This document shows, piece by piece, positions 33,661 to 43,529 of a stretch of 64,000 nucleotides of DNA (its first letter is position 1; every line of letters begins with the position of its first letter). The position numbers were made by a program, and so were the translations under genes. The stretch comes from Eledone cirrhosa (Eukaryota; Mollusca; Cephalopoda; Octopoda; Eledonidae). Where the stretch lies: positions 294,836,097-294,900,096 of the forward strand of contig OZ024740.1 of the NCBI GenBank assembly GCA_964016885.1. The letters are read 5' to 3'. The notes under the pieces were generated by a model that had not been told where the DNA came from, made no database searches, and worked only from the letters and a program-made list of their open reading frames with translations.

Positions 33661-34456
33661 CTGTTTCTTCCAGGACCACTACAACAATCTCTCTTCCTCA
33701 TCATCCATCTTCACCTTTCTCAATATGCTTTTTCTATTCAAACTTATCTGTCTGCTTACCTCAGCTTCTATCACTTTTACAATCTCACGCTCCTCATACT
33801 TAACAATTTATTCTTTTTCAGTGTTGCATTCCCATGGAACACTGGCACTGCTGATGTTTCTCTCCAATTACCCATCTATAAAATACAAGTTATCTCTATG
33901 TCCTGGTTGAAATGTATTTCAAAAGTATATAAATATTGCATTGCTTTAAACTAATAAAACAAAATACAGTAGAACATCATTTAACACCCTTGTAAAACAT
34001 GTAATGATATATCATTTTTTAGATATAGAAATGAGTTTGTCACAATTAATATTGACTAATTGTAGATTGTGATGGCCTACAGTATATTTATCTGTATAGC
34101 TGCACAAACATTTATATGTACTTATATATGTGTGTATATATGTATGCAAAAAGCAAACAAATAACAAAGCAAATGCACAGTACAGTGAAGAAATATATTA
34201 TTAGTTTGACGCTTGATATAATAGGAAAAGATTCTTAACGTTTTGGATGCTAGTCCTTCATTAGAAAATACAATGAGAAATTAAAGAAGAAATAGAAAGA
34301 TTGAGGAGACAGGCAGTGGCAGAAACATAAAATAATTTTTTTAGAGTGGAAACGAGTTGGGTAATGGGGTAAGAGAGAAATAGAATGTTGAGATGGAGTG
34401 AAAAGTGGAGAAAAAGTGGTAGAGAGCCGTGGTATATTGGTATAAAGCAAAAAGCT
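33661..34456. other. Intergenic sequence, nothing recognised
   Basis: CT-rich and AT-rich sequence between the minisatellite and LINE B1. Open frames at 33613-33954 begin inside the minisatellite and are not supported as genes. Confidence 0.4.
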
Positions 34457-37400
34457 AATATCATCATCATTTTACGTCCGCTTTTCCCTGCTTGCAAGGG
34501 TTGGACGGCTCCTATTCAGCACAGCATCTCTCCACTTATCACGGTCCTTCGTCATCTCTGTGAGTTTCAGCGATCTGAGGTCTGCTCTCACCACCTCTGC
34601 CCATGTTTTTCGTGGTCTACCTTTACTGCGTCTTCCCTCCACTGGGATTTCCTGGCACTTCTTCACCCAGCAGTCATCCTCCATGCGCATCACATGTCCA
34701 TACCATCTTAGCCTTCTCTCCTGCACACCACAACTTATCCCTCTTATACCCAGTTTCTTTCTCAACTCGTCTATTGTGGTCGTTCACGCACATCCAACGG
34801 AGCATGCTTGCTTCATTTCTCTCCAGCCTTTGCATATCTTTTGCAGTTGCTGCCCATGTCTCACTACAATGCAGCATCGCGCATCTCACACAGGCATCAT
34901 ATAACCACCCTTTCGTATGCAGGGAGAAACCCTTCTTTGTCAACAGAGGAAGCAGCTCCCTAAACTTCTTCCAACCCATCCTTATTCTAGATACTATGGC
35001 CTTGGAACACTCCCCTCCCATGCTAATCTGTCACCTAGGTACCGGAAGCTATCAACCACTTCTATAGAACTCACCTGCATTTGAAAAATGAGTCTATCAC
35101 AGCGATTACTGCTGCCAACTTTCCCTGTACATCTACTGCATACGTATTTCTCCCTACCTGTTAGTTTGCCTGCTATCCCACTACATCTTGTGTACCCAAG
35201 ATCAGCATTGCGTACATTTTATAGAATTTATGCCAGTTCCTTTTCTGCACATTGAACATGGCAATTTCCCTGATGGAATCAGAGTTTTGTCCTCTCTTCT
35301 ACTTATCAACACTTTTGTTTTAACTATGTTCACTCTCAGGCCTCTTGATTCCAACTGCTGTTTCCAAAGCCAGAATTTATTCTCTAGCTCCTCTACTGAT
35401 TCTGCTATAAGAACCAGATCATCAGCATAGAGAAGTTCCCATGGGCATCCAGTCATAAATTCCTCTGTTATGGCTTGGAGGACTATAATGAACAAGAGTG
35501 GGCTGAGGACTGAGCCTTGATGTACACCTACTTATATCTGGAATTCCTCACTAAACTCCATTCCTATTCTCACTTTACTGACAGCACCCCTGTACATAGC
35601 TTGCACTGTCCTCACAAGCCATTCCTCTACACCTAGTTTCCTTACAGACCACCAGATGACAGATTGAGGTACCCTATCAAAGACCTTCTCTAGGTAAACA
35701 AAAACTAAGTATAGTGGCTTATTCTTCTCTAAGAACCTCTCTTGTAGTTGCCTCACTAAGAAGAGGGCATCTGTGGTACTTTTCCGAGGCACAAAACCAA
35801 ACTGCATCTCATCTAATTTGACCCTTTCTCTAATCAGTTGTGCTAATATTCTCTCTGCCACTTTCATAACCTTATCCATCAGCTTTATGCTCTATAATTG
35901 CTCCTCTCTAGAGCATCCCCTTTACCTTTGTAGTAATTTATGAGAATACTGCTGCACCAGTCTTTGGGTATGACACCACCATATATAGCTTGATTAATGA
36001 TGTGTGCAACTAGTTTAGTGCCTACTTCTCCTGATGCCTTCAGCATCTCAGCAACTATCCCCGACGGTCCAGCAGCCTTACCATTCTTCATTTCCTTAAT
36101 TGCCTCTTGTACCCTATATTCGTCAATCACAATAGCTGGTCCCTCTGTCGGGTCTACTGGGCGTAATTCCTCTCTCTCCCATTTGTTCTCTACATTCATC
36201 AGTCTCCCATAATGACATTTCCAGGCCTCCTTTTGATCATTCGTGACACTAAGTGCACCAACATCATTCCGGACACACTTATCTCCAACAACATCCTGAT
36301 TTGCACTGACACACTGCCTTGCAATGCGGAACACCGCACGTCTCTGATCTTCCCGTTGCAGAACATTGGCAAACCTCCTACTCTCAGCCTCCCTGCGTGC
36401 TAAGTACACCTGACGTCTAGCTTCTCACTTAGCGGCTGTGTATCCGTCTCTACTCCCACCATTTTCCCAAGCTTTCCATGCCAGTCTTTTGTCTCTAATG
36501 GCCCTATCTACCGTGCTGTTCCACCACCAGGTCACTCTCTGTCTGATTGAAGCTCTGCTCCAACCACAAGTTTCATCAGTAGCCTGCAGTAAGTTGTGAC
36601 GCAAGAAATTCCAGTTATCATCTGTCATACAACTGTAAATCGTCTTCTTTTTCGTCGTACACATCTTGAAGGGCTTTGCTAAATTTATATTTTAATGAAA
36701 GGTCTTTTAGTTTCCAGACCTTACTTTTCCACACCTTACTGTATGTCTCATTCTTTCTCTTGCTTACTGAGATGTCACTAATGACTAACCTATGCTGTGG
36801 GGTACATCCTTCCCCAGGGTATGCCTTAGTATTTGACACCATCTGTCTGTCTCGCTGTCTAACTAGCAGGAAGTCAATCTGGCTTATGTTCTTGCCTGAT
36901 TTCTAGGTTACTAGGTGGTTGGTAGGCTTTTGGAAGTTAGTGTTGCAAATGGTTAGTGCATTTGCATCACAAAATTCAAGAAGCCTCCCTCCTTCATTTC
37001 TTGAGACGTAACCATGTCCACCATGTACCCCAGTGTATCCATCCTGGAGCTGTCCAACATGTCCATTGAAGTCCCCTGCTAGCATAACGATGTCTCTGTC
37101 CTCTGTCATTGAGGCTGTCTGTAAAAGTTGCTCGTAAAAGCCATTTTTCTCTTCTTTACCTAGGCCTGCCTGGGGAGCATAGGCAGAGATGATTGTCAGT
37201 AGTCTCTTGCCTACAACTAACCTAAGCTTAATTATTCTATTACTAACTCTAACTACCTCTATTGTCTTATAACTACGATGTTTGCCTGCAATTAGTCTTG
37301 CAGAGGCACCTCTCCATCTCACCTCTTGCACACATCCACATGCTTTCTCTCCAGCATCTCCGCTATCTCACCAGATCTACCTGTTAGAGTGGCAACTCTG

Positions 37401-37690
37401 AGATGCGACATCCCGCTCTTTTTCCTGTTGTGCGATTGCTTGATGACGGTCGTGGGGTTCTCACACATGGCCACACTAGCCACCCCACTACCATGCGCAG
37501 CCCTGACATGGTTAGTGTTATTGCTGTTTACGCAGTTGTTTTTGTGCGATTGCTTGATGACGGTTGGAGGGTTCTCGCACATGGCCGCACCAGCCACCCC
37601 ACTACCGTGCGCAGCCCTAACATGGTTAGTGTTATTGCTGTTGATGCAGTTGTTGCAATTCTTATTTGTTGTGCTCATAATTTTGGCATT
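34457..37690 (-). mobile_element. Family-B LINE, near full length, mutated (B1)
   Basis: The longest LINE by domain content. From the right: N-terminus with LRVATLTGRSGEIAEMLERK, endonuclease (ISAYAPQAGLG, AGDFNGHVGQ, HRLVISDISV), linker (WWNSTVDRAIRDK), RT (FVYLEKVFDRVP, LLYADDLVLIAES), PHD-like finger (CSMCRKGTG..CTQC), and C-terminus (RRLRWYGHVMRM, SKGRPRKTWAEVVRADLRSL). The coding region ends near 34472. The very short 3' end reads CCCTTGCAAGCAGGGAAAAG, then GCGGACGTAAAATGATGATG. At least eight frame breaks separate the segments, so it is dead. Confidence 0.9.
37319..37678 (-). pseudogene. LINE B1 5' ORF segment with in-frame 38-codon duplication
   Basis: Frame opens with ATG at 37678 and contains two copies of a 38-codon, asparagine-rich unit (NNTNHVRAAHGSGVA, then AMCENP, VIKQSH) before joining the endonuclease start SHLRVATLTGRSGEIAEMLE. 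The nucleotide repeat is 37431-37544 and 37545-37658 (114 bp each). It is frameshifted just after KHVDVC. Confidence 0.75.
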
Positions 37691-37890
37691 TATTATACTG
37701 GTTGGATGCCCTTCCTAACACCAGCACCACTTTACAGCATGGACTGGGTACTTTTATTCATGCCACCAGCACTAGAGAGGTTGTCTTACTGGACTCAGGG
37801 GCCCTATCCACCCCTCCATTTTTACAGCATGGACTGGGTGCTTTTATTCGTGCCACCAGCACTAAAGAGGTCATCTTACTGGACTCTATT
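37691..37890 (-). repeat. LINE/SINE 3' UTR subrepeats, reversed
   Basis: Begins GGTTGGATGCCCTTCCTAAC and holds two units of TTACAGCATGGACTGGGT...CACCAGCACTA(G/A)AGAGG...CTTACTGGACTC about 91 bp apart. It abuts the 5' end of LINE B1. Confidence 0.7.
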
Positions 37891-38218
37891 TGAACATAAT
37901 TTTGTAGATATGAAGAAATGACACCTATCTTTATAAAATCCATACAGAGTAATGATTCACGGCATTCAGCACGTTTAGAGATATAACGGAAATCTTGTGA
38001 TATATAATGGCTGATGCATAGAATTTTTAACACAGTTGCAAGTCACATACACACAAATATAAATAACAAATATACAGCCATCTTTACGAAAAGTGAGAGC
38101 CGTAACGGCTTCCACTTTTCGTGCAAACTGTTGTTACACATACTATTTGAACATAATTTTGTAGATATGAAAAAATGACACCTATCTTTATAAAATCCAC
38201 ACAGAGTTCACGGCATTC
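37888..38218. repeat. Direct repeats flanking a hairpin
   Basis: A roughly 75-bp sequence (TTTGAACATAATTTTGTAGATATG, ATGACACCTATCTTTATAAAATCC) occurs at 37888-37972 and again at 38147-38218. Between them at 38086-38122 is a near-perfect hairpin: ACGAAAAGTG/CACTTTTCGT arms, with an inner AGCCGT/ACGGCT stem. Confidence 0.8.
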
Positions 38219-38425
38219 ATCATCATCATCATCGTTTTAGACAGTTCAGATAACTGTCTTGCTTGTACATTCAATTCTGACATGGAATATATGGCTAGAT
38301 GCCCTTCCTAATGCCAACCACTTCACTGCATATACTGGGTGCATTTTATCATACACACACATATATCATCATCATCATCGTTTAACGTCTATCTTCCATG
38401 CTAGCATGGGTTAGATACACATATA
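38219..38425 (-). repeat. LINE 3'-end modules, reversed
   Basis: Two (CAT)n-led ends: 38219-38345 with TCGTTTTAG...AGATGCCCTTCCTAATGCC, and 38366-38415 with CGTTTAACGTCTATCTTCCATG. They are fragments of family-A-type tails. Confidence 0.65.
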
Positions 38426-38699
38426 TATAAACACACATATATATATATGTGTGTGCGTGTGTGTACAAATATGTTATATTAGCGACTTCCTCTTGTCTCA
38501 TACTACATAATCTAAGAAGGTGGGCTTTACAGACCTACTCATCAGAAACTATAATCTCATTCTTCCAATTTGCTTTAAAAATTCATTAATAACCACCCAG
38601 ACTAACTTACAGTACATTTCTTTGATGTCATCCTTAATTTTTCTAATTCAGTTTTCATGCCAACCCTTACCTGTAGTCATGAATCTTGTGTAATGACCA

Positions 38700-39075
38700 A
38701 AAGAATATGATCATGAATACAAGTGGCCAAAATGGGATTCCTCTGAAGGGTCTTTGGAATAACATTACTCTTTAAAGTGCATAGCTCAGAGATCAGAGAG
38801 TCTCTCCAGCTGCTACTTCTCCAAATTGAGAGATTATAGCTCCGATACTATGGGCATGTAGTTAGAATGTCTCAGGAAAGAATTGTTGGACAGATTTTAT
38901 GGGTAAAACCAACTGGCAAGAGACCCATGCATAGACCCCGAGCAAGATGGTTGAATAACATCCAAGAGCTTGGCTGGTCACGCTTGGGGATCCAGCTGAA
39001 TCAGTTGGAGATGGTTGCTTCTGACATGAGTGTTTGAGGACTCTGCCCCCACTACCCTCTCAGGAATAAGTTGGC
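38700..39075 (+). mobile_element. Third LINE type, C-terminal fragment
   Basis: The plus strand gives LRYYGHVVRMSQERIVGQIL, then GKRPMHRPRARWLNNIQELG and WSRLGIQLNQLEM. This corresponds to a C-terminus (LRW.GHV.RM...R..........G.RP.GRPR.RW...I.DL.W.RL) clearly different from families A and B. Only the last ~100 codons are present. Confidence 0.7.
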
Positions 39076-39089
39076 AAAGAAGAAAAAAG

Positions 39090-39412
39090 AAGATCATTTC
39101 ATTTCATTTCATTTTACGTTCGCTTTTCCCTGCTTGCAAGGGTGGGACGGGAACTGATTCTGGCTTGATTTCTACAGCTGGATGCCCTTCCTAACACCAA
39201 CCTCATTTACAGTGAGTGCTGGGTGCTTTTTTGCCGTGGCACCTCCACGACCACTTTGCAGTGGAATGATATGAACCCCAGTCCCTATCATCTCATTTCT
39301 ACAGCTGAGTAAACTGGAGCAATGTGAAATAAAGTGTCTTGCTCAAGGAAACAACACATCACCCGGTCTGAGAATTGAACTCACAACCTTTCGATTGCAA
39401 GGCCAATGCTCT
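39090..39412 (-). mobile_element. tRNA-derived SINE with LINE-B-like tail, copy 4
   Basis: Starts with reversed tail (ATTTCATTTCATTTC) and ACGTTCGCTTTTCCCTGCTTG. It contains one TGCCGTGGCACCTCCACG unit instead of two. It is cut off inside the tRNA-like head (GGCCAATGCTCT) where CpG-rich sequence begins. Confidence 0.85.
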
Positions 39413-39755
39413 CGCCTTCTTCACCACCTCTTCTACGGCCTCGATATGAATACCCCCTCCGCCTCCGTGGTATTTTCTTCGTGGTTATAAGAGGCTTAGC
39501 TCTGTTTCTCGACCGTTATATCGCGTGACTATCTCCCCCTCCGCCTTTTGGGATTCTTTCTCACGTCGTGTAGACGCGTTCTTGAGACTAGTAAAATGAG
39601 GTATCCTCTTGATAAGTCGGCAGACCTCGCAAGGACTCTATATCTTTGATATATTGTTTTTGTTTATGCCACGAAACTACGTAGTCGAGGAATTTAGGAG
39701 CAGTTTAGGTATGATACATTTTATTACTAATTATATCTAAATGTTTCTTCTCTCT
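39413..39755. other. CpG-rich segment of unknown origin
   Basis: About 300 bp with many CG dinucleotides (TCGACCGTTATATCGCGTGA, CTCACGTCGTGTAGACGCGT) among CpG-poor neighbours. The minus strand has an open arginine-rich stretch (KKIPRRRRGYSYRGRRRGGE). A stop lies upstream. I recognise no family. It may be part of a younger element or a regulatory CpG cluster. Confidence 0.4.
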
Positions 39756-39782
39756 TCATAATGTATATATATATATATATAT

Positions 39783-42700
39783 ATATATGGGACGATGCTA
39801 TAAGCTTTTCTGGGTGGGAAATGACAATGGGTTGGGTGGGGTAGGAATCATGGTAGCAGAAAAGTGGGCAGATAAGATAATAGACGTAAATAGAGTGAAC
39901 GACAGAATAATTAAAATAAGACTTGTCCTCAATAAAACTACGGTGACAGTAATATCTGCGTACGCACCACAATCCGGACTGCCCGGTGCTATAAAAGACA
40001 GATTCTACGAGACACTGATGCTCGCTACCTCCCAAATAACCGACAGTGACTATATAGTTATTGCAGGCGACCTAAATGGTCACGTTGGACAACATTGTGA
40101 CGGCTATGACGGAATCCATGGAGGCTATGGGTTCGGTACTAGAAATGAGGAAGGCTCCAGAATCCTGGAATTCTGCGACGCAAATAACTTAACTATCTGT
40201 AACACTAACTTCAAAAAACGAGACAATCACTTGATCACCTATAGATCGGGGGAACACACAAGCCAGGTAGATTATATCCTTACCAGAAGACGTGACAGAG
40301 TGTCTGTTGTTAACACTAAATCCCTCCCCCATGAAGAATTCACCTCCCAACATAGACTGATAATTAGCGACCTCATAGTCAGGACGAGACGTACTAGACA
40401 GCGGAAGAGGACTATCCTCAGGAGAAAAATATGGAAGCTAAAGGACCCCATAGCCAGAAATAAATTTCAAAGCATATTACTTGACGCTTTCGACAGTAAG
40501 GAAGAGCAATTAGAGTTGTATAATATAGAGGAACAGTGGGAATTCCTGAGAGCAAACCTGCTGACGGCGGCAGACGAAGTCTGTGGCTGGAGCAGGCCTG
40601 TAGGTAGGAGGAGAGTAACATAGTGGTGGAACAGTAAGGTGGAGGAGTCAATTAAGGCCAAAAAGCAGGCTTGGAAAGCATGGCGGGATGGGGGAAGTAG
40701 AGAAGACTATCAAGTGGCCAGGAGGGAAGCTAGGAGACAAGTGTACTTCGCAAGAAGGGAAGCAGAGGAAAGAAAGTTCAAGCATGTTCTACAACGTGAA
40801 GACCAAAAACGTGAGGTGTTCAGGATTGCCAGGCAATGTGTCAAGGAAAACCGTGATATTGTCGGGGAGAAGTGTGTACTTAACGATGATGGCATACTTG
40901 CCATCACCGACGCTGATAAGAAGGTAGCTTGGAAGTGTCACTACGAAAGGCTTCTAAATGAGGAGAACAAATGGGAGAAAGACAGTCTCCCCCACATCGA
41001 CCCAATAGAGGGACCAGCAGTGTTAGTCCAGGGTAGTACAATAAGCAAGGCAATCAAAGATATGAAGACGGGTAAGGCGGCTGGTCCTTCGGAAATAGTT
41101 GCTGAGATGCTGAAGGCATCTGGTTCGGTGGGACACACCATGGTCACCCGGATAGTTAACCAAGTCGTACAGAATGGGGTTGTTCCGAAGGACTGGCGTA
41201 GCAGCATCATCGTTAACTGCTATAAGGGAAAAGGAGATGCCCTAGATAGGAGTAACTATAGAGGCATTAAATTAATCGACCAGGTCATGAAGGTCACGGA
41301 AAAAGTAATAGCGCAACTAATCAGAGAGAGAATTGATCTAGATGAAATGCAGTTCGGATTTGTGTCAGGCAAAAGTACCACAGGCGCTCTTTTCATTGTA
41401 CGACAACTACAGGAGAAGTACCTAGCTAAAAGTAAACCCCTATACTTAGCTTTCGTCGACTTGGAGAAAGCCTTCGACAGAGTCCCCCGTTCCATTATCT
41501 GGTGGTCTCTTAGAAAACTAGGTGTTGACGAATGGCTTGTGAGAGCTATACAAGCCATGTATAAAGAAACAGTCAGTAAGGTTAGAATTAACAACGAATA
41601 TAGTGAAGAGTTTAGCGTAAAAGTTGGTGTCCATCAGGGCTCTGTTCTTAGCCCCCTACTATTTATTATTGCCCTTCAGGCTATAACAGAGGAGTTCAAG
41701 ACCGGCTGCCCATGGGAACTCCTATACGCAGATGATCTAACGCTCATAGCTGAATCAATGACCGAACTAGAGAAGAAATTCCAAACATGGAAGCACGGCC
41801 TAGAATCAAAAGGCCTTAAAATTAACCTGGCTAAGACTAAAGTTCTAGTTTGTTGGAAAGAAAATAAGGCGGCAGTCCCATCTGGGAAATGGCCATGCTC
41901 AGTGTGTAGGAAAGGCGTAGGTAGAAACTCCATTTTATGTCCCAAATGCAAAGTATGGGTGCATAAAAGATGTAGTGGGATCACAGGTAAGCTAACTAAG
42001 AACATCGATTTTACATGTGGCCGGTGCTCTGGTGCAATAAGTAGCAAGTGCCCACAAAATACTAGCTCCTTCAACTGCGCAGAGGGTTCTATAGAAATAG
42101 TGGACAGCTTCCGTTACCTGGGTGACAAAATCAGCAGTGGGGGAGGGTGCTCTGAAAGTACAGTAGCTAGAGTCAGAACTGGATGGAAAAAGTTCAGAGA
42201 GCTTATACCACTATTAGCCGCTAAAGGGTTCTCCCTAAAAATGAAAGGCAGGTTATACGATGCCTGCATACGAACAGCAATGCTGCATGACAGTGAGACC
42301 TGGGAATTGTGTGCAGAGGATATACGCAGACTAGAGAGGAACGAAGCTTGCATGCTCCGCTGGATGTGCAATAGTAATATACGTGAACGGCAAAGCATAA
42401 ACGAACTAAGGAAAAAATTAGAAATAAGAGGGATCAGATGTTGTTTACTCGAGAGAAGGCTACGTTGGTACGGTCACGTGATGCGCATGAAAGACGACAG
42501 CTGTATAACAAAGTGCAGGGCAATAAAGATAGACGGTAGCCACGGAGTAGGCAGACCTAGAAAAACATGGGACGAGCTGATAAATTCCGACCTCACACGC
42601 TTACACCTCTCCAAGACAATGTCACTGGACCGAGACCTTTGGCGGTACTCAGTAATAGAGAAGACCCGCCTTACCTAAATCCAAAGTAAAAACCTACTAC

Positions 42701-43083
42701 AGTCAGTCGGCATCTCTATCACCCCCCCCCCCCCCCCCCCCCGTCCCACCACCTCCACCCCATCCACACCGCCCCTTTCAATGTAAAGTTATGTTGGTCC
42801 CACAACATCCAGGCCGAAACAAATGAGATCGTGTAGGTGTCACGACAAAAAAACACACAGTCCACGCTGTAAATGTGGCCGTGTAGGCAACACGGTAAAA
42901 ACCTCCCAGCCCCACACTGTAAATGTGGTTGGTGTTAGGAAGGGCATCCAACTGTAGAAAACCCGCCAGACAGTCCTATGCGAGCAAGACAACCACTCTT
43001 GCCTCAAGTGGGAAAACCCCCGTCCAAACCCATGCAAGCGTGGAACACGGACGCTAAACCTGATGATGATGATGATGATGATG

Positions 43084-43090
<7 letters not shown>
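39783..43090 (+). mobile_element. Family-A LINE, best-preserved copy A3
   Basis: Starts directly at a (TA)n run (39764-39786) inside the endonuclease domain and runs through RT, PHD-like finger and C-terminus to a 3' UTR. The UTR carries a 21-nt poly-C (42722-42742), two subrepeat units (about 42830-42920), GTTAGGAAGGGCATCCAAC and a (GAT)n tail at 43060-43085 that passes into another TA run. The 5' truncation removed roughly the first 60-100 endonuclease residues. Confidence 0.95.
39787..42678 (+). pseudogene. LINE ORF (EN-RT-PHD), a single nonsense codon
   Basis: One frame of 964 codons is interrupted only by TAG at 40621-40623, where copies A1 and A4 have TGG (Trp in RVTWWWN). Endonuclease motifs: ISAYAPQSG, IAGDLNGHVG, SQVDYILTRR, HRLIISDL. 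RT: AFVDLEKAFDRVP, HQGSVLSPLLF, and YADD at 41725-41736. PHD-like finger C-x2-C-x10-C-x2-C-x4-H-x2-C-x14-C-x2-C at 41896-42027. C-terminus: LRWMCN, RRLRWYGHVMRM, GRPRKTWDELINSDL. The near-intact state suggests recent activity of the family. The clade (RTE-like or related) is not certain. Confidence 0.93.
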
Positions 43091-43116
<26 letters not shown>

Positions 43117-43149
43117 TACACTCAGAAAGATTTACATTTATGAATTTGA

Positions 43150-43215
43150 ATTTACACATGTGAGCCCACCCTTGCAAGCAGGGAAAAGTGGACGTAAAAT
43201 GAAATGAATGAATGA
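43150..43215 (+). mobile_element. SINE 3' terminal fragment
   Basis: CCCACCCTTGCAAGCAGGGA followed by AAAGTGGACGTAAAATG and an (ATGA)n tail. This is the terminal block of the SINE family at 53.6 kb and of LINE B1. Confidence 0.75.
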
Positions 43216-43529
43216 ATGAGTGTAAATAGGCATCCCCCTCTTCTCTTTCACTTCAGGCTACAATCAACTTAGTTATAAGTGGTTGCTTTTAGCAGCTAAT
43301 TCTGCTGGTGGTAAATACAAAATATCTACCTGCTGATATACTACATGAACATATCTAATATGAGTGTGAGACACTCACACATACCAACTTCCTTTCAGGA
43401 TCAGAAGTTAAGGACAGCCATAAAGTCTTCTTATCAAACTCAAAATTTCAGGGTTGCTATAAATGTAAGCTGGATAAAATAAAAGGTAGATCTGTTGAGA
43501 TTGTGGAGATGTATACTGTGTACAAGAGG
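43216..43529. other. Unrecognised intergenic sequence
   Basis: No gene or repeat family identified. A short GAGTGTGAGACACTC palindrome lies at about 43361-43375. Confidence 0.4.
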
